Made by a program: the position numbers and the translations under genes. DNA of 64,000 nucleotides from contig CM076846.1 in NCBI GenBank assembly GCA_039519185.1, positions 111,758,442 to 111,822,441 of the forward strand, given 5' to 3'. Below the pieces are notes generated by a model, which did no database searches, had not been told where the DNA came from, and was given only the letters and a program-made list of their open reading frames with translations. Positions 11,298-22,790 of the stretch are shown here, piece after piece; position 1 is the stretch's first letter; each line of letters starts with the position of its first letter. Source of the DNA: Astragalus membranaceus (lineage: Eukaryota > Streptophyta > Magnoliopsida > Fabales > Fabaceae).

Positions 11298-11632
11298 ATG
11301 ATATTTACACCTCCTGCAAGGCTCAATAACCAACCGTCCCATATCCAGAAATTTTGGCCCAATCGATCAACGGTTCAGATACCTCTGCAAGATATAACGA
11401 CTCAAGATCGTCAAAACAAACATCACTCAAACCCTATAAATACCACATTCAATGCTCATAAAAGTAGGCATTTTCTAAAACTAAATATTGATTCACTCAA
11501 ACACCGACTTGAGTGTCAGAGTATTCTTGCAGGTACGACATCACCCCCTCAAGATCGAACAATACTGATCAAGGACGACATCTACCAACTACTTCGGATT
11601 ATTCACCAAGATCGGAAGTACGGTACAGAACA
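11298..11632 (+). repeat. Tat 5' LTR remnant with TATA box
   Basis: A CTATAAATA box at 11434-11442 is followed by an R/U5-like stretch ending TACAGAACA just before the primer-binding site. The expected TGTTCTGT start is not found upstream, so the left end is truncated. Confidence 0.65.
11435..11441 (+). promoter_or_regulatory. TATA box of Tat LTR
   Basis: TATAAAT in CCCTATAAATACC, about 200 bases before the LTR end, the usual place in short Tat LTRs. Confidence 0.6.
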
Positions 11633-11633
11633 T

Positions 11634-11652
11634 TGGCGACCACAGTGGGAGG
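11634..11652 (+). promoter_or_regulatory. Degenerate primer-binding site (Tat)
   Basis: TGGCGACCACAGTGGGA starts two bases after the LTR remnant and begins TGGCG like the Tat sites that read TGGCGCC. Primer tRNA not assigned. Confidence 0.5.
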
Positions 11653-11692
11653 ATCTGTACTCAAGTTCCTCTACCATTACCTTGATCCACAA

Positions 11693-13260
11693 ATGGCGCC
11701 CAAACTCCGTTCAAGACTGGCCAGTATTGTGGTCGGGCCCGGGGTAGGACTGGTTATACCCGAGCTCGAACTTCAACAAACCCCCGAGGGCCATGTTCAA
11801 GACCTTACAAATTCCACCCAAACTCGGGCACAATTCCCCAATCCGAACCTCGCCCGTTCCCTTACAAGTTCATACAGGAATAGTTTACCACCCCCCCTCC
11901 ATTGCTTCCATCCCTGACCGATGTTGTTCAACAACTCATCCAGCTGCTGGCTCGACAAGAGGTCGTAAACCAAGAAAGAAGCTACCCATTCACTGACCTT
12001 GAGGCCGGGGTAGCAAATCTCCGGGCACGGGACGTTCCGGACCAGGAATCACCCGGACCGGGCTCCCCTGAAAAGAGAACCCCGGTTCGAAGGAGACATC
12101 GATCTCCACCCAGGACAAGGCCCTATCATCGTTCTCCTCCTCGTCGACAACAAGGGAATGGTTGCCGTTCTCCTCCGGCTCGACAATATGACGATCTTGA
12201 TGAATTGGATAACTCCCCCCAACCTCGCTCATTTTTAGCCTCTTCATCGCCAAGACGACGTTCCAGAAGTCGAGAGGATAACCCTAAGGAGGAACAACCT
12301 CGACACTACGTTTATCCCGATCCCCAACACCAGCGTCATTCACGACCTCAGGCGCTGCTAACCAAGCAAAAGGGCCCATTCACTGCAACAATCGATAGCT
12401 ACCGAGGTCCGAGGTACCTCGAAAAACCGCCCGGAGGTATGAAAACGTATGATGGAACAAGTGATCCAGACAGGCACCTCGATCAATTCGACACAACTAT
12501 GCAATACCAGAACGTACCCATGGAGATGAAATGTCGAATCTTCCCATTAACTCTAGACAAAGTAGCATCGGAATGGTTTCGGGCTTTAAGGGCGAACACC
12601 ATATCCTCCTGGGACCAATTGGCAAAACTCTTTTCAGTTCACTTTGCCCATTCCAAAAGTAAACCCAAGAACAAAGCGGTATTGATGTCTGTTGTCCAAA
12701 AGGAGGACGAGCCTCTCAGAGAATACATAGAGAGGTTCAACAACGAACCTTTTCAAGTTCGAGAACTAGACGACGCTTTCCGCATTTTCTTCATGGCGTA
12801 GGGCCTACTCCCCAGAAGCCCTTTCAAAAGACATGTCAACACTTGGGAACCTAATATCTTGCAGGATTTCCTCCAACTATCCCAATGTTTCATCAACGAG
12901 GAGAAAAGCGCCAAGATCGGAAATCCGTCACCACAGGCCGGACCATCAAAACCCCGCAACGGGAGAGATAACCAAGGAAACGATAGCTGAGGTAACAGGG
13001 ATGCCCGACCTCGGAATCGTCACCAAGTATACACTGAACTCAACGTCTCCAACGCCCAACTATATGGGGAATGTTGGAATCTCGAGTTCAGAGACGTTAA
13101 AACTCCCAAACCTCTACCTCCCTGATCTGGACAACGATCCAACAAGTACTGCAGGTATCATAGAAGTAATGGTCATGACACGAACCACTGCAATGCTTTG
13201 AAAGACGACATTGAAGACTTGATCAAATGGGGAAAATTGTCCGGTTATGTGAAAAAGCCA
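11693..13260 (+). pseudogene. Tat gag, broken
   Basis: Begins MAPKLRSRL. A frameshift near 11885-11900 moves into a basic, proline/arginine/serine-rich linker (RRRHRSPPRTRPYHRSPPRR) and then the retrotransposon gag domain (MKTYDGTSDPDRHLDQF, then WFRALRANTISSWDQLAKLF, LREYIERFNNEPFQVREL). A TAG at 12799 and further frame changes follow. Near 13155-13200 the C-terminal zinc-knuckle-like CRYHRSNGHDTNHC and the helix DDIEDLIKWGKLSGYV typical of Tat gag are still readable. Multiple interruptions rule out a working protein. Confidence 0.85.
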
Positions 13261-14763
13261 GGAGCAAATACCGGCGAGGTTAAAGACGAGAGGAACGAGG
13301 AGCCAAGAAGAAGGGGCAAGCCAAAGGTCGATTCCGACGATGAAGATCATGATACTAGAACATCGAAAGGTCACTCAGTGATGATGATGATCACAGGAGG
13401 TTTCGAGCATGAGGAGTCCGGGAAAACAATGAAGCGAAAGTGGAAAGAATTGTTAAGTGTGGCCTTAACCTCAGCTACACCAACCACGCCAAACCGACCT
13501 CCACTATCTTTTGGTGATGAAGATCTTATGGATGGGAAACCCAACAAGCACGTAGCCCTCATAATCTCGGCAGTCATTGCCAACAAAGAAGTGAGAAGAA
13601 TCTTGGTGGACCAAGGGAGCTCATCTGACATCATCTTTGTTGATCTCCTTGACAGAATAGGGATCGACAGAGCGGAGCTCACTCCATACAGAGGAACGGC
13701 CCTATCCGGATTTAACGGATCCCGGACAAAACCACTAGGCCATTTGGAATTGATGGTTTCCTACAGAGCTGAGCCAATGATGAGAACCATCAAAACCAAG
13801 TTCTTTATCCTACCTTGCGGATCCATCTACAACGTTATCATTGGAAGAGCGACTTTAGGTAGGCTCAGAGTGGTGACGTCCACCACGCACTTAAAAATGA
13901 AATTCCACTCTCTCTGCAATAAAGTTATCACAGTAAACTCCGACCTAGAATCTGCTTCCAGATGCTTCTTCTTATGGACCAAGACCGGGCAAAAAGCTTT
14001 GGAGCAGGAAGGGGTTCCCCCTCCCGAAAATACTACTCCCAAAAGAAGTAAAGCTCGACCTACCGAGGTAAACGCAACGGACATAGATACAAGGTACGAT
14101 CCTGAGAGTACGGATGATGAAGATGATGACGGGCTGGCAAAAGAGCTCAAACGAAAAATGAAAAGGCCCCAACCTAATGGGGAGTTCATCGAGGTACAGC
14201 TCAGCGAAGATCCCTCCAGAACCATCAAGATCGGAGCCGATCTATCAGAAGAGGTTAAAATTGATTTAACCCAATGTCTCAAAGACCATGCAGACATCTT
14301 CGCCTGGTCGGCAGAGGACATACCCGGGATTCCTTCTGAAGTCGCTTGCCACCAGCTCGCAGTTAACCCAGGATCCAAGTGGGTCGCTCAAAGAAAACGG
14401 GCTCAGAGTAGCGAGAAATCTATAGCCGCTGCAAAAGCCGTAGACGATCTCTTAAAAGCAAACTTCATTTCTGAAGTCAAATACACAACCTGGTTATCAA
14501 ATCCGGTGCTGGTTAAGAAGAACAACGGAAAATGGTGCATGTGCGTAGATTACACCGATCTTAATAAAGCCTGCCCCCCTGACCCCAGCATAGACCGACT
14601 CGTAGACAACGCTTCAGGCTTTCGATTGTTATCATTCATGGATGCATATTCCGGGTATAACCAGATTGCCATGTCCCCCCCTGACCAAGAAAAAACTGCT
14701 TTCATGACCGACCAAGGTAACTTTGCCTACCGTGTCATGCCTTTTGGTTTGAAAAAAGCCTGA
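13198..14763 (+). pseudogene. Tat protease and reverse transcriptase, 5' portion
   Basis: 521 residues uninterrupted. The aspartic protease has VDQGSSSDIIF in place of the usual D-x-G-S-S and a later VIIGRATLGRL. An acidic linker follows, then RT with IFAWSAEDIPGI, NPVLVKKNNGKWCMCVDYTDLNKACP, MDAYSGYNQI and YRVMPFGLK. The frame ends at TGA 14761-14763, where relatives read on to the catalytic DD motif. The protease and RT parts are well kept, but the stop cuts RT before its active site. Confidence 0.88.
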
Positions 14764-15522
14764 GCTACGTACCAAAGGATGATGAACAAAGTCTTCCAAA
14801 AACAAATCGGCAAGAATGTAGAAGTCTATACCTCGACGACATGATCGCCAAGAGTGAAAACGATGACAAGCACGTCAACGACATTAGAGTGATCTTCTCC
14901 GATGTCCGGGAAAATAATGAGATTGAATTCAGAGGAATGCACTTTTGGAGTTCGAATTGGGAAATTTTTAAGTTTCTACTTAACAGAAAGGGGAATCGAA
15001 GCAAATCCCGACAAATGTCGATCCGTAACAGAAATGCGAACTCCAACAACCAAAAAGGAGGTCCAGAAACTTAACGGCATGATCGCCGCCTTATCTCGTT
15101 TCATATCAAATGCGGCGTTCAAATCCCTTCCCCTGTTCAAGCTGCTTAAAAAAGAGGAAGAGGATTTCAATTGGACCACCGAGCAAGATGAGGCCTTAAA
15201 CCAGCTCAAAAAGGTCCTCTCCGAACCTCCGATCTTGACTAGACCAAGCAAAGGTGAAACTTTATACTTATATCTAGTTATCTCGGAGGAAGCCTTATGG
15301 GCCGTTCTTGTGCGGGAGTTAAAAACCGGACAGAGCCCAGTTTACTTTGCAAGCAAAGCTCTACACGGATCGAAGAGTCGCTATCAGAAGGTCGAAAAGA
15401 TCGCTTTGGCTCTCATTATCGTAGCTCGACGTTTTCGACCTAACTCCGTCGCTCACCAGGTGGTCGTACGGACTAATTACCCCATCAGGTAAATCCTGCA
15501 TAGGCCCGATCTCGCGGGTAGA
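14764..15522 (+). pseudogene. Tat RT end and first RNase H, frameshifted
   Basis: Continuation of the polyprotein in several frames: QRMMNKVFQ, then a broken DDMIAKS near 14835, TFGVRIGKFLSFYLTERGIEANPDKC (14935-15020), LPLFKLLKKEEEDFNWT, and an RNase H region with SKALHGSKSRYQKVEKIALAL. At least two frame changes and internal stops. Confidence 0.75.
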
Positions 15523-16119
15523 ATGATCAAGTGGACGGTGCAACTATCAGAGTTCGGAATCAAGTACGAAGCCCGAACGGCTATGAAAGCACAAATTCTG
15601 GCGGACTTTATGGCCGAAATGACACCAGTGAACATCGAAAACGATACATGGATCCTACATGTCGATGGATCCTCCAACCCGAAGGGAAGTGGCGCTGGTA
15701 ACATGTTAGAAAGCCCGAACGACATCATCATCGAAGTTTCTTTAACTTTCAGTTTTTCGACCTCGAACAACCAAGCAGAATACGAGGCTTGCATCGCTGG
15801 TCTACGCTTGGCCGTCGACCTCCGAGTCCCTCGGGTAAAACTGTACACAGATTCTCTGTTGGTAGTCTCTCAAATCAGCAACCAATACGAGACCAAAGAG
15901 CCGATCTTACAGAAATACCTACTTCGAGTACGGGCATTATTAGCTCAAATTGAAACATCAGAAGTAAAACACGTGCGAGGGCGGAGAACCAAAGAGCTGA
16001 TATCCTCGCCAAGCTCGCAAGCACGAAAGCTCCTGGAAATCAATGAACGTTTATCCAGGAAATCATCCACAAACCCAGTGTATCCCCCGACCCTAAATTT
16101 GCCTCGACCATTTGCATAA
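15523..16119 (+). pseudogene. Tat second RNase H (archaeal-type, aRNH)
   Basis: 198 residues open. HVDGSSNPKGSGAG carries the first catalytic Asp, NNQAEYEACIAGL the Glu, and LYTDSLLVVSQI the next Asp; this set is characteristic of the second RNase H gained by Tat elements. A frame change near 16000 removes the end of the domain. Confidence 0.85.
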
Positions 16120-17337
16120 TTGAAGAAGCTCACAGTTGGATCGTCTCGATCTTAGAATACATCATTGCAGGAGTGGAACCCCCAGACGCAAACAACGCTA
16201 AACTCGTCAGGAGGAAGGCTTCTGCCTATTCAGTCATTGATGGAGCGTTGTACAAAAGAAGTCTCTCCTCCCCGTTGTTGAAATGCATGTGGGAGAAGAA
16301 GCAGCTTATGTCCTAGCAGAAATTCATGAGGGAATCTGCGGTCAACACCTCAGAGCTCGTTCTTTAGCTTAAAAGGCTCTCTGCGCCGGATATTACTGGG
16401 ACCATGGCGGTTGATGCTAGTGCTTATGTAAAAAAATGCAAAAAATGTCAAATTCACACCAACATCCACATTGCTCCTCCAACTGATCTAACAAGCCTGT
16501 CCTCCACATGGCCATTTGCATGGTGGGGGATAGACCTCCTGGGGTCATTCTCGACACCTCCAGGCCAGATCAAATACTTAATCGTCGCAGTCGATTACTT
16601 CAGCAAATGGATAGAAGCTGAACCCCTGGCTACCATCACTACAAGAAACTACATCAAATTTTTTAGGAAACATCATGAGCAGGTTTGGGATCCCCGAGGT
16701 AGTGATAACGGACAATGGGACTCAATTTACTGACAAGGGCTTCAGAAAGCTGATGTCCGACCTAAAAATCAAGCACTGCTTCACATCAGTTGAACACCCT
16801 CAAACCAACGGACAAGTAGAAGCGGCGAACAAAATAATACTAAACGGCCTAAGGCGACGTCTAGACAATGTAAAAGGAAACTGGGTAGAAGAGCAACCTT
16901 ATGCCCTCTGGGGATATAGGACCACCCAACAGAGCTCCACAGGAGAGACGCCGTTCCGGCTCTCTTACGGCAGCGAGGCGGTCATTCCCGTCGAGATTGG
17001 CGAACTCAGCTGGAGAACGGCAAACCCCAAAACTCAAAACGAAAATAGCCAAGCCTTAAGAGAGGAGCTCGATCTCATCGATGAAATTCGGGGTCGAGCC
17101 TCACTCCGAGAAGAAATCGTCAAACAAGGAGTAACAACCAGGTACAATGCTAAAGTCGTTCCCAGAGATTTTGAGCTAGGCGATATGGTTCTTCGAAGGA
17201 CTGATGTTGGTCTTAAAAATGCTTCCCAAGGAAAGCTGGCACCAAATTGGGAAGGTCCTTACCGTGTTATATCTAAGACCGGTAAGGGTGCTTTCGAACT
17301 GGAGACCCTCCAAGGAAAAAAGATTCAAAGGACTTGA
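16120..17337 (+). pseudogene. Tat integrase, frameshifted
   Basis: The zinc-binding part is degraded (CKKCQIHTNIH at 16435). The catalytic core has WWGIDLLGSF (first Asp), VVITDNGTQF (second Asp) and HPQTNGQVEAAN (Glu). A frame change at about 16672 separates the first from the second Asp. The C-terminal end ELGDMVLRR and LAPNWEGPYRV is intact, with stop at 17335-17337. Confidence 0.85.
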
Positions 17338-17774
17338 AATGCAACGAAACTGAAGAGTTATTACATTTAAAGGCGGAAATTGTATCAATCTCTCCAAAAA
17401 GGACACCATATAGGGCTGCTCCTATCATTGTAAATCGAGTTCCTCATTTAAATGATAAATCAGTAAACTTTCTGACAATCCACACATTCTTGATTTCATC
17501 AAACAGTAATGTACGAATCAAATTTACAACTTCAAAAGAGACTCGAAGCTCGAGCCCCTCAGGTACGATCTTGGGATCTCCTTAAGCGACCAACCATGGT
17601 CGCAACCCTTTGTTACCAGTTAAATCCGAGCCGAGTCTTGGTAAACTGTTTCAAAGGGACCGGGTCTTCTAGGGTCGAAATATCCTCAGAACCACCATTG
17701 GCCACAGCTGCCAATACCCCTATAGGGCGAGTTAAGTATGGGCCGAGTCCTAGTAAACTGCTCTATAGGCCAAC

Positions 17775-18006
17775 GTTTATGACCACCTCGAGTTCCTCAG
17801 GTGCGAAACAATCTCTAAAAAACGACGTATATGACTTGCAGAATTAAAAAAGCATTCATAGAGCTCGTAATGAGATCCAAAATCAAGATCGTTTATGATC
17901 ACCTCGAGTCCCTCAGGTGCGAAACAATCTCTAAAAAACGACGTATATGACTTGTAGAATTAAAAAAGCATTCATAAAGCTCGTAATGAGATCCAAAAAT
18001 CAAGTC
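17775..18006 (+). repeat. Tandem duplication, 116-bp unit, in Tat 3' region
   Basis: Two head-to-tail copies start at 17775 and 17891 (GTTTATGA.CACCTCGAG). No protein is recognised between the integrase stop and here. Such arrays in the 3' untranslated region are known for Tat elements. Confidence 0.85.
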
Positions 18007-18154
18007 GATTAAAATATTTTCGATTACAAGCATCTCGGATATGGCCGAGCCCTCAAAATTCCAAATTACATAACGAAGTTCCTAAGTCTATGCAAAACTT
18101 GATCGGATAAGCATACACCCAGAACTTCTGCAAAAATAAAGATGCTGGAAATCA

Positions 18155-18466
18155 TTAAATATCTGAGGTCGGAAAGACGACGGTCTTCTCCTCCGTCACT
18201 GGGTCGACCTTGACAATGCGCCTCCCATCGACCTCGTGATCGGCATGAATGATCGTCGGGTCTAGTGGAAGGGAAGGATGGAGTAAAAGAACCTGCTGAA
18301 GGGCACCTTGAAAACCTTCTTTATACATCTCAAGCGCCGCTTTGGCAGCCTCCTTTGCATCCTTCTTGCTTTGTTGAAGGGCAGCTTGAAGATCGGCAAT
18401 ACGGGTGGGTCTTAGACCCCACAATAGACGAGCTGGTGCTCCATACGGATGGGTCTTAGACCCCAC
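18155..18466 (-). CDS. Antisense reading frame in the Tat 3' region
   Basis: 103 residues on the strand opposite to gag-pol. The N-terminal third reads through the 45-bp tandem repeat. Residues about 22-80 form an alanine/lysine-rich helical or coiled-coil stretch (ADLQAALQQSKKDAKEAAKA), then LLLHPSLPLDPTIIHADHEV. Extra antisense frames 3' of gag-pol are documented for some Tat/Retand-type elements and often end in a coiled coil plus an HPxL motif, which this resembles. Function is unknown. Whether the frame is complete at its 5' end is unclear. Confidence 0.45.
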   Translation of the reverse strand: MGSKTHPYGAPARLLWGLRPTRIADLQAALQQSKKDAKEAAKAALEMYKEGFQGALQQVLLLHPSLPLDPTIIHADHEVDGRRIVKVDPVTEEKTVVFPTSDI

Positions 18467-18590
18467 ATTAGACGAGCTGGTGCACCAAACAGATGGGCCT
18501 AGAGCCCCAAACGAGACAAGCTTCGAGATCCATACGGATGGGTCTTATACCCCATATTAGACGAGCTGGTGCTCCATACAGATATGTTAT
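18400..18590 (+). repeat. Four copies of a 44-45-bp tandem repeat
   Basis: Units start near 18400, 18446, 18490 and 18535 with ACGGATGGGTCTTAGACCCC; the third is more diverged. The array marks the right limit of recognisable Tat sequence. Confidence 0.85.
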
Positions 18591-18599
18591 CCTTGATTT

Positions 18600-19167
18600 T
18601 AATTCAATTATTTTCCGTGGAACAAATGTGTGTGCTTGACTTGTTGAATTATTTCTTTACTATTATGGTTCAGAAGTATTATAGATTTTTTCGGATGGTC
18701 TCCTGTTGGGTATTTTAAGTGATCGTTTTATTGTGAAAAGGCTATTCAACTACTCATTATTTTTAAAGATTATTTTTGAAGAACGCGGGTACCATGGTGG
18801 ATTTTTCTGGTTACCGCACCGACTGAGAACAATACTCTTTTTAAAATTGTGTGCATTATTCATTGGGATTTTGTATCTCATTAGAGTGTTGTTTTCAGTA
18901 ACTGAGTTTCAGGTTGTTGATGAGGTGGATACGTGAAGAGTTTGCTGATACTAGAGAGATTCATTTTTGGGGTTTTTAGAAGATGCCCAATTTTGTAAAG
19001 GCATGTATATATTACTTTAATTTTTTTAAGACAGGAAAGTTATCCTTATTTAATTTTTATGAAGGTTATTTTCAAACTATCTATTACAAGTTGCGAAATA
19101 TTTATTTTATTTGATAAAATTTTCTACTAGGTTTATTGGTGTCGACCCCTAAAATCAAGGAGTTACA
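18600..19167 (+). repeat. Probable chromovirus LTR fragment
   Basis: AT-rich, no coding. Ends CCCCTAAAATCAAGGAGTTACA, the plus-strand end of Tekay-type LTRs; the left part is missing. Short open frames here have no recognisable motif. Confidence 0.5.
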
Positions 19168-19438
19168 CATAGGATCGTTGTAAGCTGATTTTATACCTCT
19201 TCAGTGTTTACTCTATGCTCTTCACATATAAATATCTTGATATTGGTATCTATGCATTATTGGTATTGTCTCAGCTCTATCTTGATGTTGCGTGTTTCAT
19301 CTTACTTCACAAGTAGTGAATGTCACGTATATGTACATGTTTATAATCTATAAGTAAGGTTGGGTAAGAGAGGGTAGGATTATTAGAAAATTGTGGAGTA
19401 ATTTGGGGGATTTGCTGATTTTTTTTTTGTCTATTTAG

Positions 19439-19570
19439 ATGAATGAAGTAGCGATGGCTGCTCTCGACGATAAGTTGGCCTCAACCGAGACAACTGGTGA
19501 TACACCGATCATCAAGACAAGTCATTTTGAGATAGCGCTAAGTAAAGTCTCCCCCTCTGTGTCAGACATG
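19439..19570 (+). pseudogene. Captured exon of an AAA+ ATPase, possibly CDC48C/NVL type
   Basis: Acceptor TCTATTTAG before 19439 and donor GTATGG after 19570 frame a 44-codon exon. It reads NEVAMAALDDKL, then a variable loop, then IIKTSHFEIALSKVSPSVSD, which resembles the C-terminal helical lid of type II AAA+ ATPases, closest in memory to plant CDC48C. The family is reasonably clear, the exact gene is not. No Walker motifs are present, so it cannot be an active ATPase. Confidence 0.55.
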
Positions 19571-20337
19571 GTATGGTTCATTCTGCCAAATTTCTTTCAC
19601 TTGAAATCTGATAATGTAGTTAAGGAAATTTCTATCGGAATTTATTTTGTTTTTTTGATCAGCAAAAGTAGTACTATCAGCGTTTGTCAGTATCCTTGTC
19701 CCATAATCCAGTTCTTCATGCTAGATCCAAGCACATGGAATTGGACATATATTTTGTTAGATAGAAGAAGGCACTCAACAAAAGGCTAAATGTCAGTCAC
19801 ATTCTAACCACTAGTATCCTCATAGTTTAACTAAATCCATCACCGACTTAATTATGATTTGCAGTTCAAAAAGACAAACCCATAATGTTGGATGATTCAT
19901 ATTTAATCACTATGTGTTTGAGGGGATAATGTTACAGTGTAGTAATGTAGTTTCTGATATGTGTATTTATGCCCTTGGTAGTTTGTGCAACCTTTTCCAT
20001 ATTTAGGCTTAGAGATTATTTAGTTTGTTATTAATAGAATTCTGTCACTAATCAGTAATCAGTTAGTTAACAAGGCAGTTATGCCCATCTATAAATGCTG
20101 CTTTGACTTCTCCTAATGTATGGGATGTGTCCTTAACTTCTTTTCTTTATTTCCTTTTATTCTTTCCATGTGTTTCTGCAATTTGTCATTTTAAGTAAAT
20201 TATTTAACTCTTACATCAATCCCTTTATCCATTGCCTGAAAATTAGAATCTGCCTGTCCTGTTTGTTTAAAGCTACTTTTGTTGTTTTTCTTTTTCTAGC
20301 TATTTAAATAATACATGTTGGATAATTGTTGATGCAG

Positions 20338-20472
20338 GTTAGGACTTTTGAGTCAAATTGTGGATCCCTATCTCAGTATGGGATAAAGCACATGAGATCC
20401 TTTGCAAACTTCTCTGCACAGTGGTTTCAGTGCATAAATCCTAAATGCGTTCCATTGAGTACCAATGTATAA
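20338..20472 (+). pseudogene. Possible second captured exon, unrecognised
   Basis: Follows acceptor TTGATGCAG. Reads VRTFESNCGSLSQYGIKHMR and on to a TAA near 20470. It does not resemble the end of AAA+ ATPases and I cannot assign it. Confidence 0.35.
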
Positions 20473-21096
20473 TTGTTGTAGTATTATGCGTTATAATTGT
20501 GTGAAATTTATATATTGTACTGGTACATCATCTGTCATGATTTGTTACACGGCTCTGTAAATACAATAATCTTCTTAAAGATAGTTTTATGTTTTTTATC
20601 ATCCTTGTGAAAATTGGATGGGTTTAATCAGGTTTTGTTTGTGCTTCTTTCTAAACATATTTGTAACAATTTGAGTATTGCTGGGGACAAGTTTTTTTAG
20701 CAATTGAGCTTTTAGTTAATAGTTCATTGTGGTTGAAAAAAGTTTGCATAAATGATTTTGATTTTATGATAACTACTAGTGTATAAAAGAAGGAATTGCA
20801 ATAGAAATTTGGTTTAGTGAGGGTATAAGGACGACCGTTGGATTAATTTTTTTTGAATTTTTTTAAAAATTTTATACGGATTTGTGACGGATTTGCGACG
20901 AAAAGGTGTTAGAGTTTGCGACGAATTTGCCACGGATATTTGCGACGGAGACATTTGCGACGAAAAAATCCGCCAGAAATGATTTGGGACGGCTTTTTGT
21001 CCGTCAGAAAGTTCATCGAAAACGTCAATTTGCGACGAAAATCGCTACATTTGCGACAAAAACGCTGTCGGAAATCGTCGATTTTCTTGTAGTGGT

Positions 21097-22097
21097 AAGA
21101 GAACAAATTAAGTGAAAAAAATCATTTTAAAGAGTGTTTTTTTGGTAATTACAAGTTAGCGCGCTAGATAATCTTTTTCATCTTTATTACAAGTTTACCA
21201 CCACGTCTGTGTTTTAAGACCGGATTAACGCAATAACTCCAAAAATCAAGGTGTTACATGATCTCTCTCAAACTTGGGCAGATTTACCCATAACTTTAGG
21301 TCTGCAATTAAAACGTTATCAAGTTGTCTCTAAAGCCTGAATTTATCTTCCACCTCAAGGAAGTGCATAAAGCCTAATTCTTTTCCATGTTTATCCAGTT
21401 TCTTTGGAAGGAATACACTACCAACTTTACCATATTGTCTAAACAATTTAGTGAGCTCATCCCTCCCCGTTCCTTTGGGATAATTTGAGAAGAAGTAAGA
21501 CACCGGGGTATTTGGACAGTCTCTTCCGTAGCCAAAAAAACACATTCCTTCCATCCTTCTGAAAATTTTCCAACCTTCTACCTTTATTGCTTCTTCCATA
21601 CACTTGGATCCAAGGGCCTCCCTTCTGCAAATCTTCCCTTCTTCCATCCCTTTCATATCCTCCATACTCTGGTTGTCTTTCCGTTCTCCTTCCTTCCTTC
21701 ATGCCATAACAATCTCTATTCCTAAATCTAGCTGGCTCTCTCATGATAACATGTGCATAATTCTAAGTCAGGTAAAAAAACTCTAGCTCCAATCTAGCAA
21801 TATAACAGTAGGTACATATTTAGAGGCTTAGGCTAGAAATAGAGAGAAGGACGGTAGTAGGGAAGATTATGAGGTAGCTATGGTATGGATAGGGTAAGTA
21901 TAGGTGAAGGCAAATGATAAACACAGAAGGGACTCTAAGCTAAGGACACACATAGATATAATCTTCTAACAATTGTATTCTTTGTTTTCCTTTTGTTTTG
22001 CTTGCATGTTCTTTTTCTTTTTACTTTTTTATTTTAACTTTTTCTTTTTTTTTAACAAAAGATAATAGACTTTGCTATTCATATGATCCCTACTTCT
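21097..22097. repeat. Composite repeat, copy 1, left part
   Basis: Colinear with 56277-57212. It joins a plus-oriented LTR end (21097-21257), a minus-strand RRM/LINE-type fragment, and an AT-rich leader. In this copy a CACTA element (22101) separates it from its right part at 24861-25268; in the second copy the parts are joined by about 24 bases. Confidence 0.85.
21262..21744 (-). pseudogene. RRM-containing fragment, LINE ORF1-like, copy 1 (frameshifted)
   Basis: Basic N-terminus (MREPARFRNRDCYGMKEGRR) then an RRM-like fold: YFFSNYPKGTGRDELTKLF, YGKVGSVFLPKKLDKHGKEL, GFMHFLEVED. Such an RRM near the N-terminus is typical of plant L1-type retrotransposon ORF1, which binds element RNA. An extra T near 21577 breaks the frame; the copy at 56513 lacks it. 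Sense continues past the stop at 21330 to VNLPKFERDH at about 21265, where the LTR end TGTTACA abuts. Confidence 0.6.
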
Positions 22098-22100
22098 GGG

Positions 22101-22480
22101 CACTACAACATTTAGACCCTATGACAACGGTCGAAAACTGTTGCCGAAAGCCAAAAAACCGTTGCCATAACCTTGGGCAACGGTTTTGAAACCGTTGTTG
22201 TTGCGGGCGTTGCCTAAACTAAAGGCAACGGTTTTTGTGACCAAAGACAACGACAACCTAAAACCGTTGCCATTGGTAACTTAAACGCATCGGTTTTTAT
22301 TTTCACACAATGGCAACGAGCCAAACCGTTGCCAGTTATGGCAACACCTAAAAACCGTTGCCAGATATGACAACACTAAAAAAACCGTTGTCGTTTATAG
22401 AATAAAACCGTTGCTTGATATAAAACCGTTGCTATTCTCTAGTAAATACAACGGTTTTAAACCGTTGCCATAGATTGTAA
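22101..22480. repeat. CACTA B subterminal repeats
   Basis: More than a dozen matches to AACCGTTGCC or its complement, the probable binding sites of the TNPA-like protein of this family. Confidence 0.75.
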
Positions 22481-22790
22481 AAAAAAAATACAGAAAAAAT
22501 TTACTCATGGCAAAGGGTAAAAACAAACTTTAGCCAATACTAATAGACCGAAAAAACCTTAACAAATGTGAAAATCATGTAGATCTCAACAAGCTAACAA
22601 TTCCCATAATTTAAAATAGTATATCTACCCATCTTTGCATTGGTCACATACGACATAGTATCTAATGTAGATTCAGTGATCAATCTATCAACCAACAAAT
22701 CAAAGTGATCCCCATATTTATGCTAACAAAAAAATACACGAAACTGAGGAAAACAAGAAATTAAGGATAAAGAAGGAAGCTAAAATCAAA

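Larger units (their letters stand above)
11298..18590 (+). mobile_element. Tat-lineage Ty3/gypsy retrotransposon, degenerate
   Basis: Plus-strand order: LTR remnant, primer-binding site, gag, protease, RT, RNase H, second (archaeal-type) RNase H, integrase, long 3' region with tandem repeats and an antisense reading frame. The extra RNase H marks the Tat branch. Both outer ends are lost: the left LTR is partial, and a chromovirus LTR fragment follows on the right. Confidence 0.88.
19168..21094 (+). mobile_element. CACTA element A, right part, with captured exons
   Basis: The right terminus ATTTTCTTGTAGTG ends at 21094. Its subterminal block (about 20840-21094) is packed with TTTGCGACGRA repeats and matches in inverse orientation the left end of the CACTA element at 57953, including the start CACTACAAGAAAATCGA. 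The left terminus is not found; the region is cut by LTR debris at 19167. 19571-20337 and 20480-20839 are AT-rich, intron-like or untranslated. Confidence 0.7.

Noticed and set aside
18706..18936. 76-residue plus-strand frame
   Set aside because: AT-rich LTR debris, hydrophobic by composition, no motif.
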